A stretch of DNA of 22,379 bases, taken from positions 1 to 22,379 of the IMG/VR virus record IMGVR_UViG_3300035698_029033, one strand, 5' to 3'. The notes beneath the pieces are model-generated. The model ran no database searches. It was not told the origin of the DNA and saw nothing but the letters and a program-made list of their open reading frames with translations. The DNA comes from a virus. The position numbers and the translations under genes are program-made. Below are positions 1-7,056 of this stretch, piece by piece (positions within the stretch are counted from its first letter, which is position 1; each line of letters opens with the position of its first letter).

Positions 1-616
1 AGATTTGTGGGAAAACAAAAAAGAAATAATTAAAGGTAGATTACTATCTTTATTAAAGATAAATCAAGAAAGTATTGGTGCAAGAAAAACAGAATTAAAA
101 GAAATTACATCAACAGAAGCTAATATTTTTTACGAAAACAATCATTTACAAGGAAAAACTAAAGGTTCTATACATATAGCATTATTTTATAATGAAGAAA
201 TTATATCAGCTTTAAGTATAGGAAAACGCAAAATTGGTAAAAACAAATCAGATATGTTCGAACTTTTACGTTTCTGTAACAAAATAGGGTTTAATGTTAT
301 TGGATCGTTTTCAAAGTTATTTAAATATATAAATAAAAACCATGATAAAAATTTTATTTCTTATGCTGATTTAAGTTGGGGAGAAGGAAATGTATATAAA
401 TTTGCCGGTTTTGAATTATTAGAATATTCAAAACCTAATTATTGGTATTTTATAGACAATCACAGATACCACAGATATACATTTAGAAAAAGTGAATTAA
501 TTAAAAAAGGATATGATAAAAATAAAACCGAATTTCAAATAATGAATGAAGATATTAAAGCAATTCGTATTTATGATTGTGGAAATGCAGTATGGAAATT
601 AATAAATATAAAATAA
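1..616 (+). CDS. homing-endonuclease-type protein, 5' end outside the window
   Basis: The reading frame is open from the first bases and the codon at 5-7 is TTG, so the true start almost certainly lies upstream and about 204 C-terminal residues are seen. The visible part resembles the C-terminal domain found on many phage stand-alone homing endonucleases and their free-standing relatives. Marks are an ELLRFCNKIG segment, a SYADLSWGEG..Y..AGF segment, a Tyr-rich YHRYTFRKSEL segment and a terminal RIYDCGNAVWKL. The nuclease domain itself would be upstream and is not visible. It sits 10 nt ahead of a structural-type gene, as mobile endonuclease genes in T4-like phages often do. Family assignment is from recalled sequence patterns. 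Confidence 0.6.
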   Translation, partial: DLWENKKEIIKGRLLSLLKINQESIGARKTELKEITSTEANIFYENNHLQGKTKGSIHIALFYNEEIISALSIGKRKIGKNKSDMFELLRFCNKIGFNVIGSFSKLFKYINKNHDKNFISYADLSWGEGNVYKFAGFELLEYSKPNYWYFIDNHRYHRYTFRKSELIKKGYDKNKTEFQIMNEDIKAIRIYDCGNAVWKLINIK

Positions 617-626
617 AAAAGATATT

Positions 627-1280
627 ATGATTTTAGAAGCAATTAATTTAGAAATGGACTGTTATGCTAAAACAAAAGAACTAGCAACAGGGTCAGAATA
701 TACATCTTTTGATATATTAGTTACAGATATCGTAACAGATGTAAGTGGTGCAACTACTGAATTAGCATCAAGATATGCTAAAAATATTCTTCCTAATTTT
801 GATGTTGCTTATTGTTATTTTCCAAATGATACATCTTTATTGTATACATTTAATAAATCTGATTTAAATATAATGATTGTTCAAAATCCATCATTATCAA
901 AATATGTTGTTGAAAATAATATTATCATTAAAGAAGATGATCCAACTATAGATGGTATATACTTAAATTTAATTTTTCCTGTTCATGAAGCTTTATTTAA
1001 TACATTTCCATATCAATTTTATACTAATCTATCTATTGTAAGAAGTCCAGAAACTCCTTTAATATGGGCACAAGTTGAAAAAGATTATAGATGTGTTGTA
1101 TCAACAACTGGTTTAGCTGAACTTTATAGAGATGCATCAATAGCAATGAGCATTTCTCCTGTTGTAATTGAATCTCAATGGAGACAATATTCGTTCTTAT
1201 ATTATAATGATGCAGATTTATCATCAGGAGATAAAGATTTGTTAACAAGCAAAGGTGCAGAATACGAAGCAAAACCTTAA
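627..1280 (+). CDS. unknown protein, possible virion component
   Basis: This is a 217-residue protein that I do not recognise. It has no transmembrane segment or signal peptide, is rich in aromatic residues and beta-branched residues, and has few charged clusters, which suits a folded structural protein. The ATG at 627 is preceded by the 12-mer ATATAAAATAAA (606-617), found at the same distance before three other genes here. It lies directly upstream of the gp4-type gene (5-nt gap). In T4 the DNA-end protector gene 2 precedes gene 4, so a gp2-like role is conceivable from position alone, but I see no sequence support for that. Confidence 0.75.
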   Translation: MILEAINLEMDCYAKTKELATGSEYTSFDILVTDIVTDVSGATTELASRYAKNILPNFDVAYCYFPNDTSLLYTFNKSDLNIMIVQNPSLSKYVVENNIIIKEDDPTIDGIYLNLIFPVHEALFNTFPYQFYTNLSIVRSPETPLIWAQVEKDYRCVVSTTGLAELYRDASIAMSISPVVIESQWRQYSFLYYNDADLSSGDKDLLTSKGAEYEAKP

Positions 1281-1284
1281 ATAA

Positions 1285-1890
1285 ATGAGTCATAATTCGA
1301 GTTATAAAAATTGGCACAAGCCAGATCAAAGAGAAACTGCTCGGACAAAACAGGGATATTATAAAGTTTCTAATATAAAAAAGTATGTTGGAGATCCTAA
1401 TCTTGTTATCTATAGAAGTTCATGGGAATTTTCTTTTTGTAAATTTTGTGATTTTTCACTTTCAATTTTAAGGTGGTCATCTGAACCTATTAAAATTCCT
1501 TATTATGATAGAGTTTCAAAATTAGACGAATTACAAAAACTTGGATTAAATCCTAATGAACCTAGAAATTGGGTTAAAAAAAATTATAATACTGATTTCT
1601 GGGTTGAAATTGATAAAGGCGGTAATGAAATAGAAAAATGGTTTATTGAAATCAAACCTAAACATCATTTAAGAAAGCCTAAGCCTCCTACATCTAATGC
1701 TACTTTGAAAGAAACAAAAAGATTTAATATGATGGCTAAAGCTTATTTGATTAATGAAGCTAAATTTGCTGCATTAAATGCATGGGCTAAAAAGAATAAT
1801 TGTAAATTCTATGTTTTTACAGAAACAGAACTAATGAAATTTGGAATAATAGGAGGACGATTTGATCTACCAAATAAAGATAAAGACTAA
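1285..1890 (+). CDS. 4: gp4-like head completion nuclease
   Basis: The 201-residue protein matches the T4 gp4 head-completion family. Near the N-terminus are GYYKVSNIKKYVGDP and then the hallmark YRSSWEFSFCKFCD, followed by ILRWSSEPIKIPYY. The core reads as a PD-(D/E)XK-type site: Glu in RSSWE (about residue 48), Asp in the TDFWVE segment (about 105) and E-x-K in FIEIKPKHH (about 125). The C-terminal segment KRFNMMAKAYLINEAKFAALNAWAKKN with FYVFTETEL is also typical. The family is needed to finish filled heads before tail joining. It is longer than the ~150 residues of T4 gp4, mainly from an insert around residues 75-100. The stop is immediately followed by the next ATG. Confidence 0.85.
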   Translation: MSHNSSYKNWHKPDQRETARTKQGYYKVSNIKKYVGDPNLVIYRSSWEFSFCKFCDFSLSILRWSSEPIKIPYYDRVSKLDELQKLGLNPNEPRNWVKKNYNTDFWVEIDKGGNEIEKWFIEIKPKHHLRKPKPPTSNATLKETKRFNMMAKAYLINEAKFAALNAWAKKNNCKFYVFTETELMKFGIIGGRFDLPNKDKD

Positions 1891-2562
1891 ATGGAATCAC
1901 CAAATAAACAATATAAGTATCTAAAAGATGTAAATAATATAAGTGACATAGCGTATTTCACTTTATTTGAAAAATATTTAATTCAAAACGTTAAAGGAAA
2001 TGATAAACTTTTTGAATTAGATTCTACAGATCAAGAATCATTACTTGTTAGTAGAGCTGGTGGATATCCATTCCCGGGTTTTACATATACTTTTGTTTAT
2101 AAAGGAAAAGATGTTAAAATAGGACCAGATCAATTTTCTGATTTTGCTCCTATTGTCTTTTGTATGAATTCGGGAAATGGGCATTATTTTTCTGGACTCA
2201 ATTTAAATATGATGCCCCCAAAAGATAGATTAACATTCTTACAGAGCTTTTATGATACATTTAAAGATTTTTATAAAAATGAAGTAGATGAGCTAGCACA
2301 AAATTCTAAGCTAGCTCTTAATAAAAGATTTATAGACTATATTAAAAAAGGTGGCGGAGCTGAAATGTTAAAATCGTTTAGTAAAAAAAACAGTTCTAAC
2401 TATAGCTTTGCTTATCGCAAATATATATTACCTAAAGTAAGAAATTTTAGGATGATCGAATATCAGGAAATCTTTAAATATGCTCCTTTTTATAAACCAA
2501 AGGATGCATTCAGAAAGATGAGTTATGCTCAAGTGCATAAATTGTATAACAGAGCTAAATAA
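1891..2562 (+). CDS. unknown protein in the head/tail completion cluster
   Basis: This 223-residue protein starts directly after the gp4-type stop, so the two are probably translated together. The middle holds a well-formed beta-rich block, YTFVYKGKDVKIGPDQFSDF, then CMNSGNGHYFSGLNLNMMPP, followed by a helical, basic C-terminal half ending FRKMSYAQVHKLYNRAK. In T4 the gene after 4 is 53 (baseplate wedge), but I see no convincing gp53 similarity. A virion or DNA-handling role is inferred from position only. Confidence 0.75.
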   Translation: MESPNKQYKYLKDVNNISDIAYFTLFEKYLIQNVKGNDKLFELDSTDQESLLVSRAGGYPFPGFTYTFVYKGKDVKIGPDQFSDFAPIVFCMNSGNGHYFSGLNLNMMPPKDRLTFLQSFYDTFKDFYKNEVDELAQNSKLALNKRFIDYIKKGGGAEMLKSFSKKNSSNYSFAYRKYILPKVRNFRMIEYQEIFKYAPFYKPKDAFRKMSYAQVHKLYNRAK

Positions 2563-2611
2563 ATCTCGATATCTTTCTAGGATATATAAACTAAATGACA
2601 GGTTTAACGTT

Positions 2612-3280
2612 ATGGAAAAGGTTGGTTTTGTTTATATTACGACGAATTTAAAAAATGGAAAACAATACGTAGGATATCATTTCGGAAAAGAAAATGATGG
2701 ATATTTTGGAAGCGGAGTAATATTTTTGCGAGCATTTAAAAAATATGGTAAAAAAAACTTTAAAAGAGAAATATTAGAACATTGTGATATCAATACTAAT
2801 TTAATCTTAGAAGAAAAATACATAGAAAAATTTAATACTATAACACCTAATGGATATAATATTAGTCCAATAGGTGGTTTTACAAAATGGGGTGGAACAC
2901 ATAGTGATGAATCAAAACAAATAATGAGCGAATTAGCTAAAGAAAGATTAAAAGATAAAACCAATCATCCTTTTTATAATAAACATCATACAGAAGAATC
3001 ATTAAAATTAATGTCTGAAAATAGAAAAGGAAAACATAAAGGGAAGAATCATCATTATTTTAATAAAAAGAGAGATAAAAAAACTAAGGATAAAATATCT
3101 CAGTCTTTAAAAGAAAATTTCAAGAATAATCCGGTTTCTGAAGAGACTAGAAAGAAGTTGAGTAACTCTTTAAAAAATGTAAAAAGAGTCAAATGTGATC
3201 ATTGTGGTAATTACTTTACACCTTGGGGAATAGTTAGTCATAAAAAAGGAATAAATAAACTAAATAAAGAAAATTCATGA
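2612..3280 (+). CDS. GIY-YIG homing endonuclease
   Basis: The 222-residue protein begins at the ATG at 2612 because the GIY-YIG domain starts there (MEKVGFVYITTN, then KQYVGYHFG); an in-frame ATG at 2525 would overlap the preceding gene by 38 nt. The catalytic domain covers about residues 1-95, with a Glu in LEEKYIEKFN and the GYNISPIGG end typical of phage Seg/I-TevI-type proteins. Three or four NUMOD3-like DNA-binding motifs follow (THSDESKQIMSELAKER, HHTEESLKLMSENRKGK, KTKDKISQSLKEN, SEETRKKLSNSLKN). A C-terminal CxxC...H zinc-binding-like motif (CDHCGNYF...SHK) ends it. The TGA overlaps the portal ATG (ATGA at 3277-3280), so this mobile gene is translationally coupled to an essential gene. 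Confidence 0.93.
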   Translation: MEKVGFVYITTNLKNGKQYVGYHFGKENDGYFGSGVIFLRAFKKYGKKNFKREILEHCDINTNLILEEKYIEKFNTITPNGYNISPIGGFTKWGGTHSDESKQIMSELAKERLKDKTNHPFYNKHHTEESLKLMSENRKGKHKGKNHHYFNKKRDKKTKDKISQSLKENFKNNPVSEETRKKLSNSLKNVKRVKCDHCGNYFTPWGIVSHKKGINKLNKENS

Positions 3281-5154
3281 GCGGTTTCACTCTTCGCCCA
3301 ATAGGGTCATCTGGACAATCTGGAAGTACTGGATGGTTAGGAAAAATACAAAGAAATATACGATATCTTTCTGCATTAGGAATGCGATGGGAAGATGAAG
3401 TAGTAAAACAATCTAAAGCAGTTGGTATTTCTGAAGCTCAGATGGATTCTATGTTTGGTATGTATTATCAACAAGGAATAGGATCTATTGGTGCTGATTA
3501 TGGCCAAAAAGAATTTATAGCTTATTATGATAAAGAATATCCGACAAGGAGAGATTTCTTACGTAAATTTGCAATGAATGGAGAGATTGAACATGTTCTT
3601 GAAGTTATAACAGATGAAACTATTATTACTGATAAAAACAATTATTTTGGATATCCTGCAACAGAACAATTAAAATCTGTTTTAAAACAAGAAAAAGCAA
3701 AAGAAATTATTGATGATCTTAATGAATCTTATAGAAAAGTTTATTATGCTCATGGATTTAATCAAGGACATGATGCATGGCATTATTTAAAGAAATTCTT
3801 GATTGATGGATTCTTATCATTTGAAATTATTTATGATGAAAACGATGATGATGATGCTAAAAACATTATAGGATTTAAAGAATTAGATCCAATATCATTA
3901 GAACCTGAATTGAGAGTTGATGAAGATGGAAAAGAATATAGAGTTTGGGTTCAATATCGTGGAGATGCAGATAAGCAAAGAGAATTATTAGATGCTAATT
4001 TAATTTATATTTCATGGGCACGTGGTAATTTTATTTCTAGATTATTTTATGTAGAAAGATTAGTACGTTCATTTAATATGTTAAGAACTCTTGAAAATTC
4101 AAGAATTATCTGGAATGTATGGAATGCTCAAATGAGAGTTAAAATATTAGTTCCTATTGGTACACAATCTGAATCTAAAGCACGTACAAGACTTTCTGAA
4201 TTAAGAGGTATGTACAAAGAAGAACTTAATATTGATGATCAATCAGGAGAAGTAACTTACAATGGACAACCTCAATTTAATTTTGCAAAAACATTCGTTA
4301 TTCCAACTAAAGAAGGTGTTCAAACTGAGATTGATGGTTTCCAACCTCAAGGGTATGATTTAAGTAACACTGATGCTCTTAAATATTTCTGGTATAGATT
4401 CATAATAGAAACTAAATGTCCTCAATCTAGATACTCAATGGATCCTACAACAGGATCTAGTGGAACATGGTCATCAAATGCTGATGGAATTGCTAGAGAT
4501 GAAATAAGATTTGGTAATTTTATTAGTAGAATTAGAGGTATTTTTCAAGAAATATTATTAAAGCCAACTTGGTTACAATTTGCTATCAAACATCCTGAAT
4601 TTGCTAAAGATAAAGCATTAAGAGGCGTTCTAGGATTAGAATTTGTTGAAGAAAATATATTTAAAGCAGCAAAAGAAAGAGATTTAGCAGAAAAAGGAGC
4701 ATCAACTGTAAGTACATTATCAGGTATTATGCAACCTACAGTCAATTCTGATGGATCTCCTGGTCAAGAACCTTTTTATGATACTAAATTCTTAACAGAA
4801 AAATATATGAACTTTACTGAAGCTGATATGACGCTTAATGAAAAATACAAAAAAGAAAGAAGAGAAGAAGTTAAAAAACTTGCAAAAGCTTATGCACGTA
4901 TGATTACTGCACAAGGTGATCAACCAGGTGGGGGTGGAGAAGGTGGCTTTGGTGGAGAAGGAGAAGGTGGCTTTGGTGGCGGAGGATTTGCTAGTGGTGG
5001 AGCAGGTGGAGGAGATTTCGGTGGTGAATTTGGAGATGTAGGTGGAGAAGAAGGTGAAGAATTTGGTGGTGGAGAAGAAGGTGAAGTAGCTCCAGAAGAA
5101 ATTGGGAATGCAGAGGAATTAAGTAACGAACCTGATGATGAGTTAGAACTTTAA
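3277..5154 (+). CDS. 20: portal protein, T4 gp20-like
   Basis: This 625-residue protein fits the T4-type portal (head-tail connector, DNA entry ring). Supporting segments in order are NGEIEHVLEVITDETIITD (about 105), the clip/wing region around WARGNFISRLFYVERLVRSFN (about 255), the stem segment MRVKILVPIGTQSESKA (about 290), then TFVIPTKEG.QTEIDGFQPQGYDLSNTDALKYFWYRFI and PQSRYSMDP. From about residue 548 the protein turns into a long Gly/Glu/Phe-rich, low-complexity tail ending in an acidic stretch, unusual for gp20 and probably disordered. It starts inside the stop of the GIY-YIG gene and its TAA overlaps the next ATG (TAATG). Confidence 0.92.
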   Translation: MSGFTLRPIGSSGQSGSTGWLGKIQRNIRYLSALGMRWEDEVVKQSKAVGISEAQMDSMFGMYYQQGIGSIGADYGQKEFIAYYDKEYPTRRDFLRKFAMNGEIEHVLEVITDETIITDKNNYFGYPATEQLKSVLKQEKAKEIIDDLNESYRKVYYAHGFNQGHDAWHYLKKFLIDGFLSFEIIYDENDDDDAKNIIGFKELDPISLEPELRVDEDGKEYRVWVQYRGDADKQRELLDANLIYISWARGNFISRLFYVERLVRSFNMLRTLENSRIIWNVWNAQMRVKILVPIGTQSESKARTRLSELRGMYKEELNIDDQSGEVTYNGQPQFNFAKTFVIPTKEGVQTEIDGFQPQGYDLSNTDALKYFWYRFIIETKCPQSRYSMDPTTGSSGTWSSNADGIARDEIRFGNFISRIRGIFQEILLKPTWLQFAIKHPEFAKDKALRGVLGLEFVEENIFKAAKERDLAEKGASTVSTLSGIMQPTVNSDGSPGQEPFYDTKFLTEKYMNFTEADMTLNEKYKKERREEVKKLAKAYARMITAQGDQPGGGGEGGFGGEGEGGFGGGGFASGGAGGGDFGGEFGDVGGEEGEEFGGGEEGEVAPEEIGNAEELSNEPDDELEL

Positions 5155-5606
5155 TGAAAGCTAAATTTGTTAATGAATTAAATTTTAAAAGAGATATTGA
5201 TCCTAAAACAGCGATAGGTATTGGAAAAATGGAAGCTTATATTCCATTAATGGAAGATTTTCTGAAAAAAGCTGGATATGAAGTAACAAGAACTAAAATC
5301 AATGAAGATAGAAATTATTACATATGGAAAATCATATCTCCTGTCACAGGAGATAAAAATGAAATGTTTTTAGTTCCGGAACCACATTTAAATCAAGGGT
5401 TTAGTGGATTTGATGATTTTGTTCATTTTTCCCAGTCACCGACTCCATGAGAAATGGTAAAATTTCTTATTGATAGAGATTCCAAAGAAGCAGGAGAACA
5501 ATTACAAATAAAAACAGCAGAATTAGCAACCGCCACAAATGACTTAAAACAAATAAAAAAATTCATATCAAATTCAAATAATTTAGTGATACCAGATGAA
5601 AGCTAA
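5154..5606 (+). pseudogene. tag-family small protein interrupted by in-frame TGA
   Basis: The first open part (98 codons) starts at the ATG overlapping the portal stop. It begins MKAKFVNELNFKRDIDPK followed by TAIGIGK, the N-terminal module shared with several genes here. A TGA at 5448-5450 stops it after SQSPTP, but the same frame continues EMVKFLIDRDSKEAGEQ... for about 51 more codons to a TAA at 5604-5606. That second stop overlaps the ATG (5596) of the next tag gene, the tight coupling seen elsewhere in this operon. The intact gene was therefore probably about 150 residues. A single CGA-to-TGA change would explain the stop. Alternatives are readthrough, or a truly short 98-residue protein. 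Function unknown. Confidence 0.65.
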
Positions 5607-6041
5607 ATTAGTTAATGAAAATATAGCATTTAAAAGAGATATTGATCGTAAAAAAGATTAGAAACGGGAAAATTTGCGCTTTCTTCAGAAAGAAAAACTA
5701 ATCAATTAATGGCAAAACTATCTAAATACATAGATCCAGATAAAATGTATATACATTCTGATTTTCCTGGAATTCTTGCGTGTGTTTTAGAACTTAATAA
5801 AGATGAAACAATATATGCTCAATTTGTTCCAAATGATGTATCTGATAGAGAAGGATGGGATTATGCTGGATGGGTGGTAAGTAAACATAATTCAATAGAT
5901 AATAATGAGGAGTTTTGGCCTAGTGGTGATATATATGAAAACGAAGATGTTATTAGAATTATTATAAAAGAATTTTTTACTTTAGAAAAAATTAATTCTG
6001 AATTACAAAAACACGAAGAAATTAAAAATTATTTAACATAG
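5596..6041 (+). pseudogene. tag-family protein broken by a 1-nt deletion
   Basis: An ATG at 5596 opens MKAKLVNENIAFKRDIDRKK and then hits a TAG after one more codon. The frame one step away continues LETGKFALSSERKTNQLMAKLSKYIDPDK and runs without a stop to 6041. Inserting one base after G5656 (turning GA into a codon such as GCA) would restore DRKKALETGK, which matches the family pattern DPKxALxIGK. The whole gene would be about 149 residues. A shorter product could start at the ATG at 5709 (110 residues). The body has an acidic, Trp- and Tyr-containing region (EGWDYAGWVVS) and a helical C-terminus. No function recognised. Confidence 0.65.
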
Positions 6042-6063
6042 ACTTAACAATTTTAAAAGTTTA

Positions 6064-6100
6064 TTGACAAATAAATATATTATATTAAAGATAATAAGTT
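6064..6100 (+). promoter_or_regulatory. candidate promoter of the tmRNA
   Basis: A perfect TTGACA lies at 6064-6069, followed by an almost pure A/T stretch. Candidate -10 boxes are TATATT (6081) and GATAAT (6090), but neither has ideal 17-nt spacing, so the exact -10 is undecided. It sits just ahead of the GC-richer tmRNA acceptor half, after the last coding gene of the portal cluster. Confidence 0.4.
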
Positions 6101-6350
6101 CACGCCGAAAGGCTAGTTGCGAGAGGCAACCGTTTGGACCCGGTTTCGAGGCCGGCAGTTCCACTACTCTTTACTTTAGGTTTGGAGTTTACAAAGGTTT
6201 CACACTGAACCCATAAATCAGTGTATTTGGGGCTGACATGGATTTGACAGCGGCGAGCAAGTAGTAATGATAGAACTTATAACGCTAAATAAACGGCGAA
6301 TTTAACACAGAAATGGCACAAGCAGCATAAGATGCGCTTTTGCAACGAGA
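6095..6350 (+). ncRNA. ssrA: circularly permuted (two-piece) tmRNA
   Basis: The acceptor half comes first. GTTGC/GCAAC makes a hairpin (6116-6130). A T-arm-like segment GGACCCGGTTTCGAGGCCGG follows (6137-6156), then CAGTTCC plus discriminator A (6156-6163), followed by CTA rather than an encoded CCA. After a 65-nt spacer with a 7-bp hairpin (6202-6208 with 6218-6224) comes the 5' half, GGGGCTGACATGGATTTGAC from 6229, the conserved tmRNA start. GGGGCTG (6229-6235) pairs with CAGTTCC (6156-6162) over seven pairs. The third is G-U, the alanyl-tRNA synthetase identity element. The tag frame resumes at GGC 6295, after TAAAC, and reads GEFNTEMAQAA then TAA (6328-6330). A terminator follows and no second acceptor half exists downstream. 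T-arm details are slightly irregular (4-bp stem, 8-nt loop). It would rescue stalled ribosomes and tag their products. Confidence 0.85.
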
Positions 6351-6351
6351 C

Positions 6352-6382
6352 TGGTTCCTTACGTAAGTAGGAACCATTTTTT
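6352..6382 (+). terminator. intrinsic terminator after the tmRNA
   Basis: An 8-bp stem TGGTTCCT (6352-6359) pairs with AGGAACCA (6369-6376) and is followed by six T residues (6377-6382). It ends the tmRNA transcript. Confidence 0.9.
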
Positions 6383-6401
6383 ATCTCTTTAGAAATGAGA
6401 T

Positions 6402-6413
6402 ATATAAAATAAA
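6402..6413 (+). promoter_or_regulatory. ATATAAAATAAA upstream element
   Basis: One of four exact copies of the 12-mer ATATAAAATAAA ending 8-9 nt before a start codon. The others are 606-617, 6770-6781 and 7036-7047. It could be a late-type promoter (compare TATAAATA of T4) or an A-rich translation-initiation element. The constant spacing to the start codon favours a role tied to initiation of translation, or a very short leader. Confidence 0.45.
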
Positions 6414-6422
6414 ATTCTTATA

Positions 6423-6752
6423 TTGAAATTAGTTAAAGAAAACATAGCATTTAAGAGAGATGTAGATCCTAAAAGAGTATTAAAGATAGGAAATCAACGT
6501 GTACCTTATCTTGAAATACAAGATGCTATATTTTCTGATGATAATTATGAAAAATTAGAAGAAACAATACATGATCGTTTATTAGAATGCCTCGTTGGGC
6601 AAAGTGCTGTTATGTCAGGAGTTGCTGAAGATATGAAAGGAAAACAATTATATTATGAAGATTTAAAAAAAGCTATAAATAAAATGGTTAGTGAAATTAT
6701 AGATACATGGGAGCAGGGAAATAATGATGATCAAGGGTATATGCAATTGTAA
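6423..6752 (+). CDS. tag-family small protein, TTG start
   Basis: The 109-residue product begins with the shared module MKLVKENIAFKRDVDPKR then VLKIGN, which fixes the TTG at 6423 as the start: paralogues use ATG at the same place. The rest is unrelated to other family members: a helical segment QDAIFSDDNYEKLEETIHDR, a Cys-containing LLECLVG, and a lysine-rich helix before an acidic end. No enzyme motif or membrane segment is visible. It is the first gene after the tmRNA terminator and is preceded by the ATATAAAATAAA element, so it may head a new transcript. Confidence 0.8.
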   Translation: MKLVKENIAFKRDVDPKRVLKIGNQRVPYLEIQDAIFSDDNYEKLEETIHDRLLECLVGQSAVMSGVAEDMKGKQLYYEDLKKAINKMVSEIIDTWEQGNNDDQGYMQL

Positions 6753-6769
6753 CAACTAGAATTGATAAT

Positions 6770-6781
6770 ATATAAAATAAA
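6770..6781 (+). promoter_or_regulatory. ATATAAAATAAA upstream element
   Basis: Exact 12-mer copy ending 8 nt before the ATG at 6790, in the short gap after the preceding gene. Confidence 0.4.
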
Positions 6782-6789
6782 TAATTGAT

Positions 6790-7041
6790 ATGAGAATACT
6801 AATTAATGAAACTTTAAATGAATTTTTACAAAATGAAAGCGAAGGTTTCGCACAAAGTATGTATGTTCTTGAACATCAATTAGAATCTATAAATCCATCA
6901 GCATATATAAAATTTGAAACTAGTTCTGGAGAATTATGGAGAGAATTAGGTGTTGAAGATTGGGTAATGGCATTTCATTTAGATCCAATGGCCTGTTATG
7001 CGCATAAAGAAGAACTTGAATCTTATTTAAGAAATATATAA
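6790..7041 (+). CDS. small unknown acidic protein
   Basis: This 83-residue protein starts MRILINETLNEFLQNES, a short amphipathic N-terminus ending in acidic residues. That is loosely reminiscent of the leader peptides of T4 internal head proteins (MK...EFI.E), but not enough to assign. The rest (SGELWRELGVEDWVMAFHLDP...) is acidic and Trp-containing, with no known motif. Its own stop overlaps the next copy of the ATATAAAATAAA element. Confidence 0.7.
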   Translation: MRILINETLNEFLQNESEGFAQSMYVLEHQLESINPSAYIKFETSSGELWRELGVEDWVMAFHLDPMACYAHKEELESYLRNI

Positions 7042-7047
7042 AATAAA
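7036..7047 (+). promoter_or_regulatory. ATATAAAATAAA upstream element
   Basis: Exact 12-mer copy overlapping the end of the 6790 gene and ending 9 nt before the ATG at 7057. Confidence 0.4.
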
Positions 7048-7056
7048 AAGAATACT

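Noticed and set aside
1033-1329. Minus-strand ORF of 98 residues
   Set aside because: Leu-rich shadow of two good plus-strand genes, with no initiation context.
5154-5606. Reassigned TGA codon in this phage
   Set aside because: Large genes such as the portal and solenoid genes are free of internal TGA, and TGA ends several overlapping genes cleanly. One local event does not support a changed code.
6229-6384. A standard one-piece tmRNA
   Set aside because: The 5' half is followed by a terminator with no acceptor stem or T-arm downstream. The matching acceptor half is upstream.
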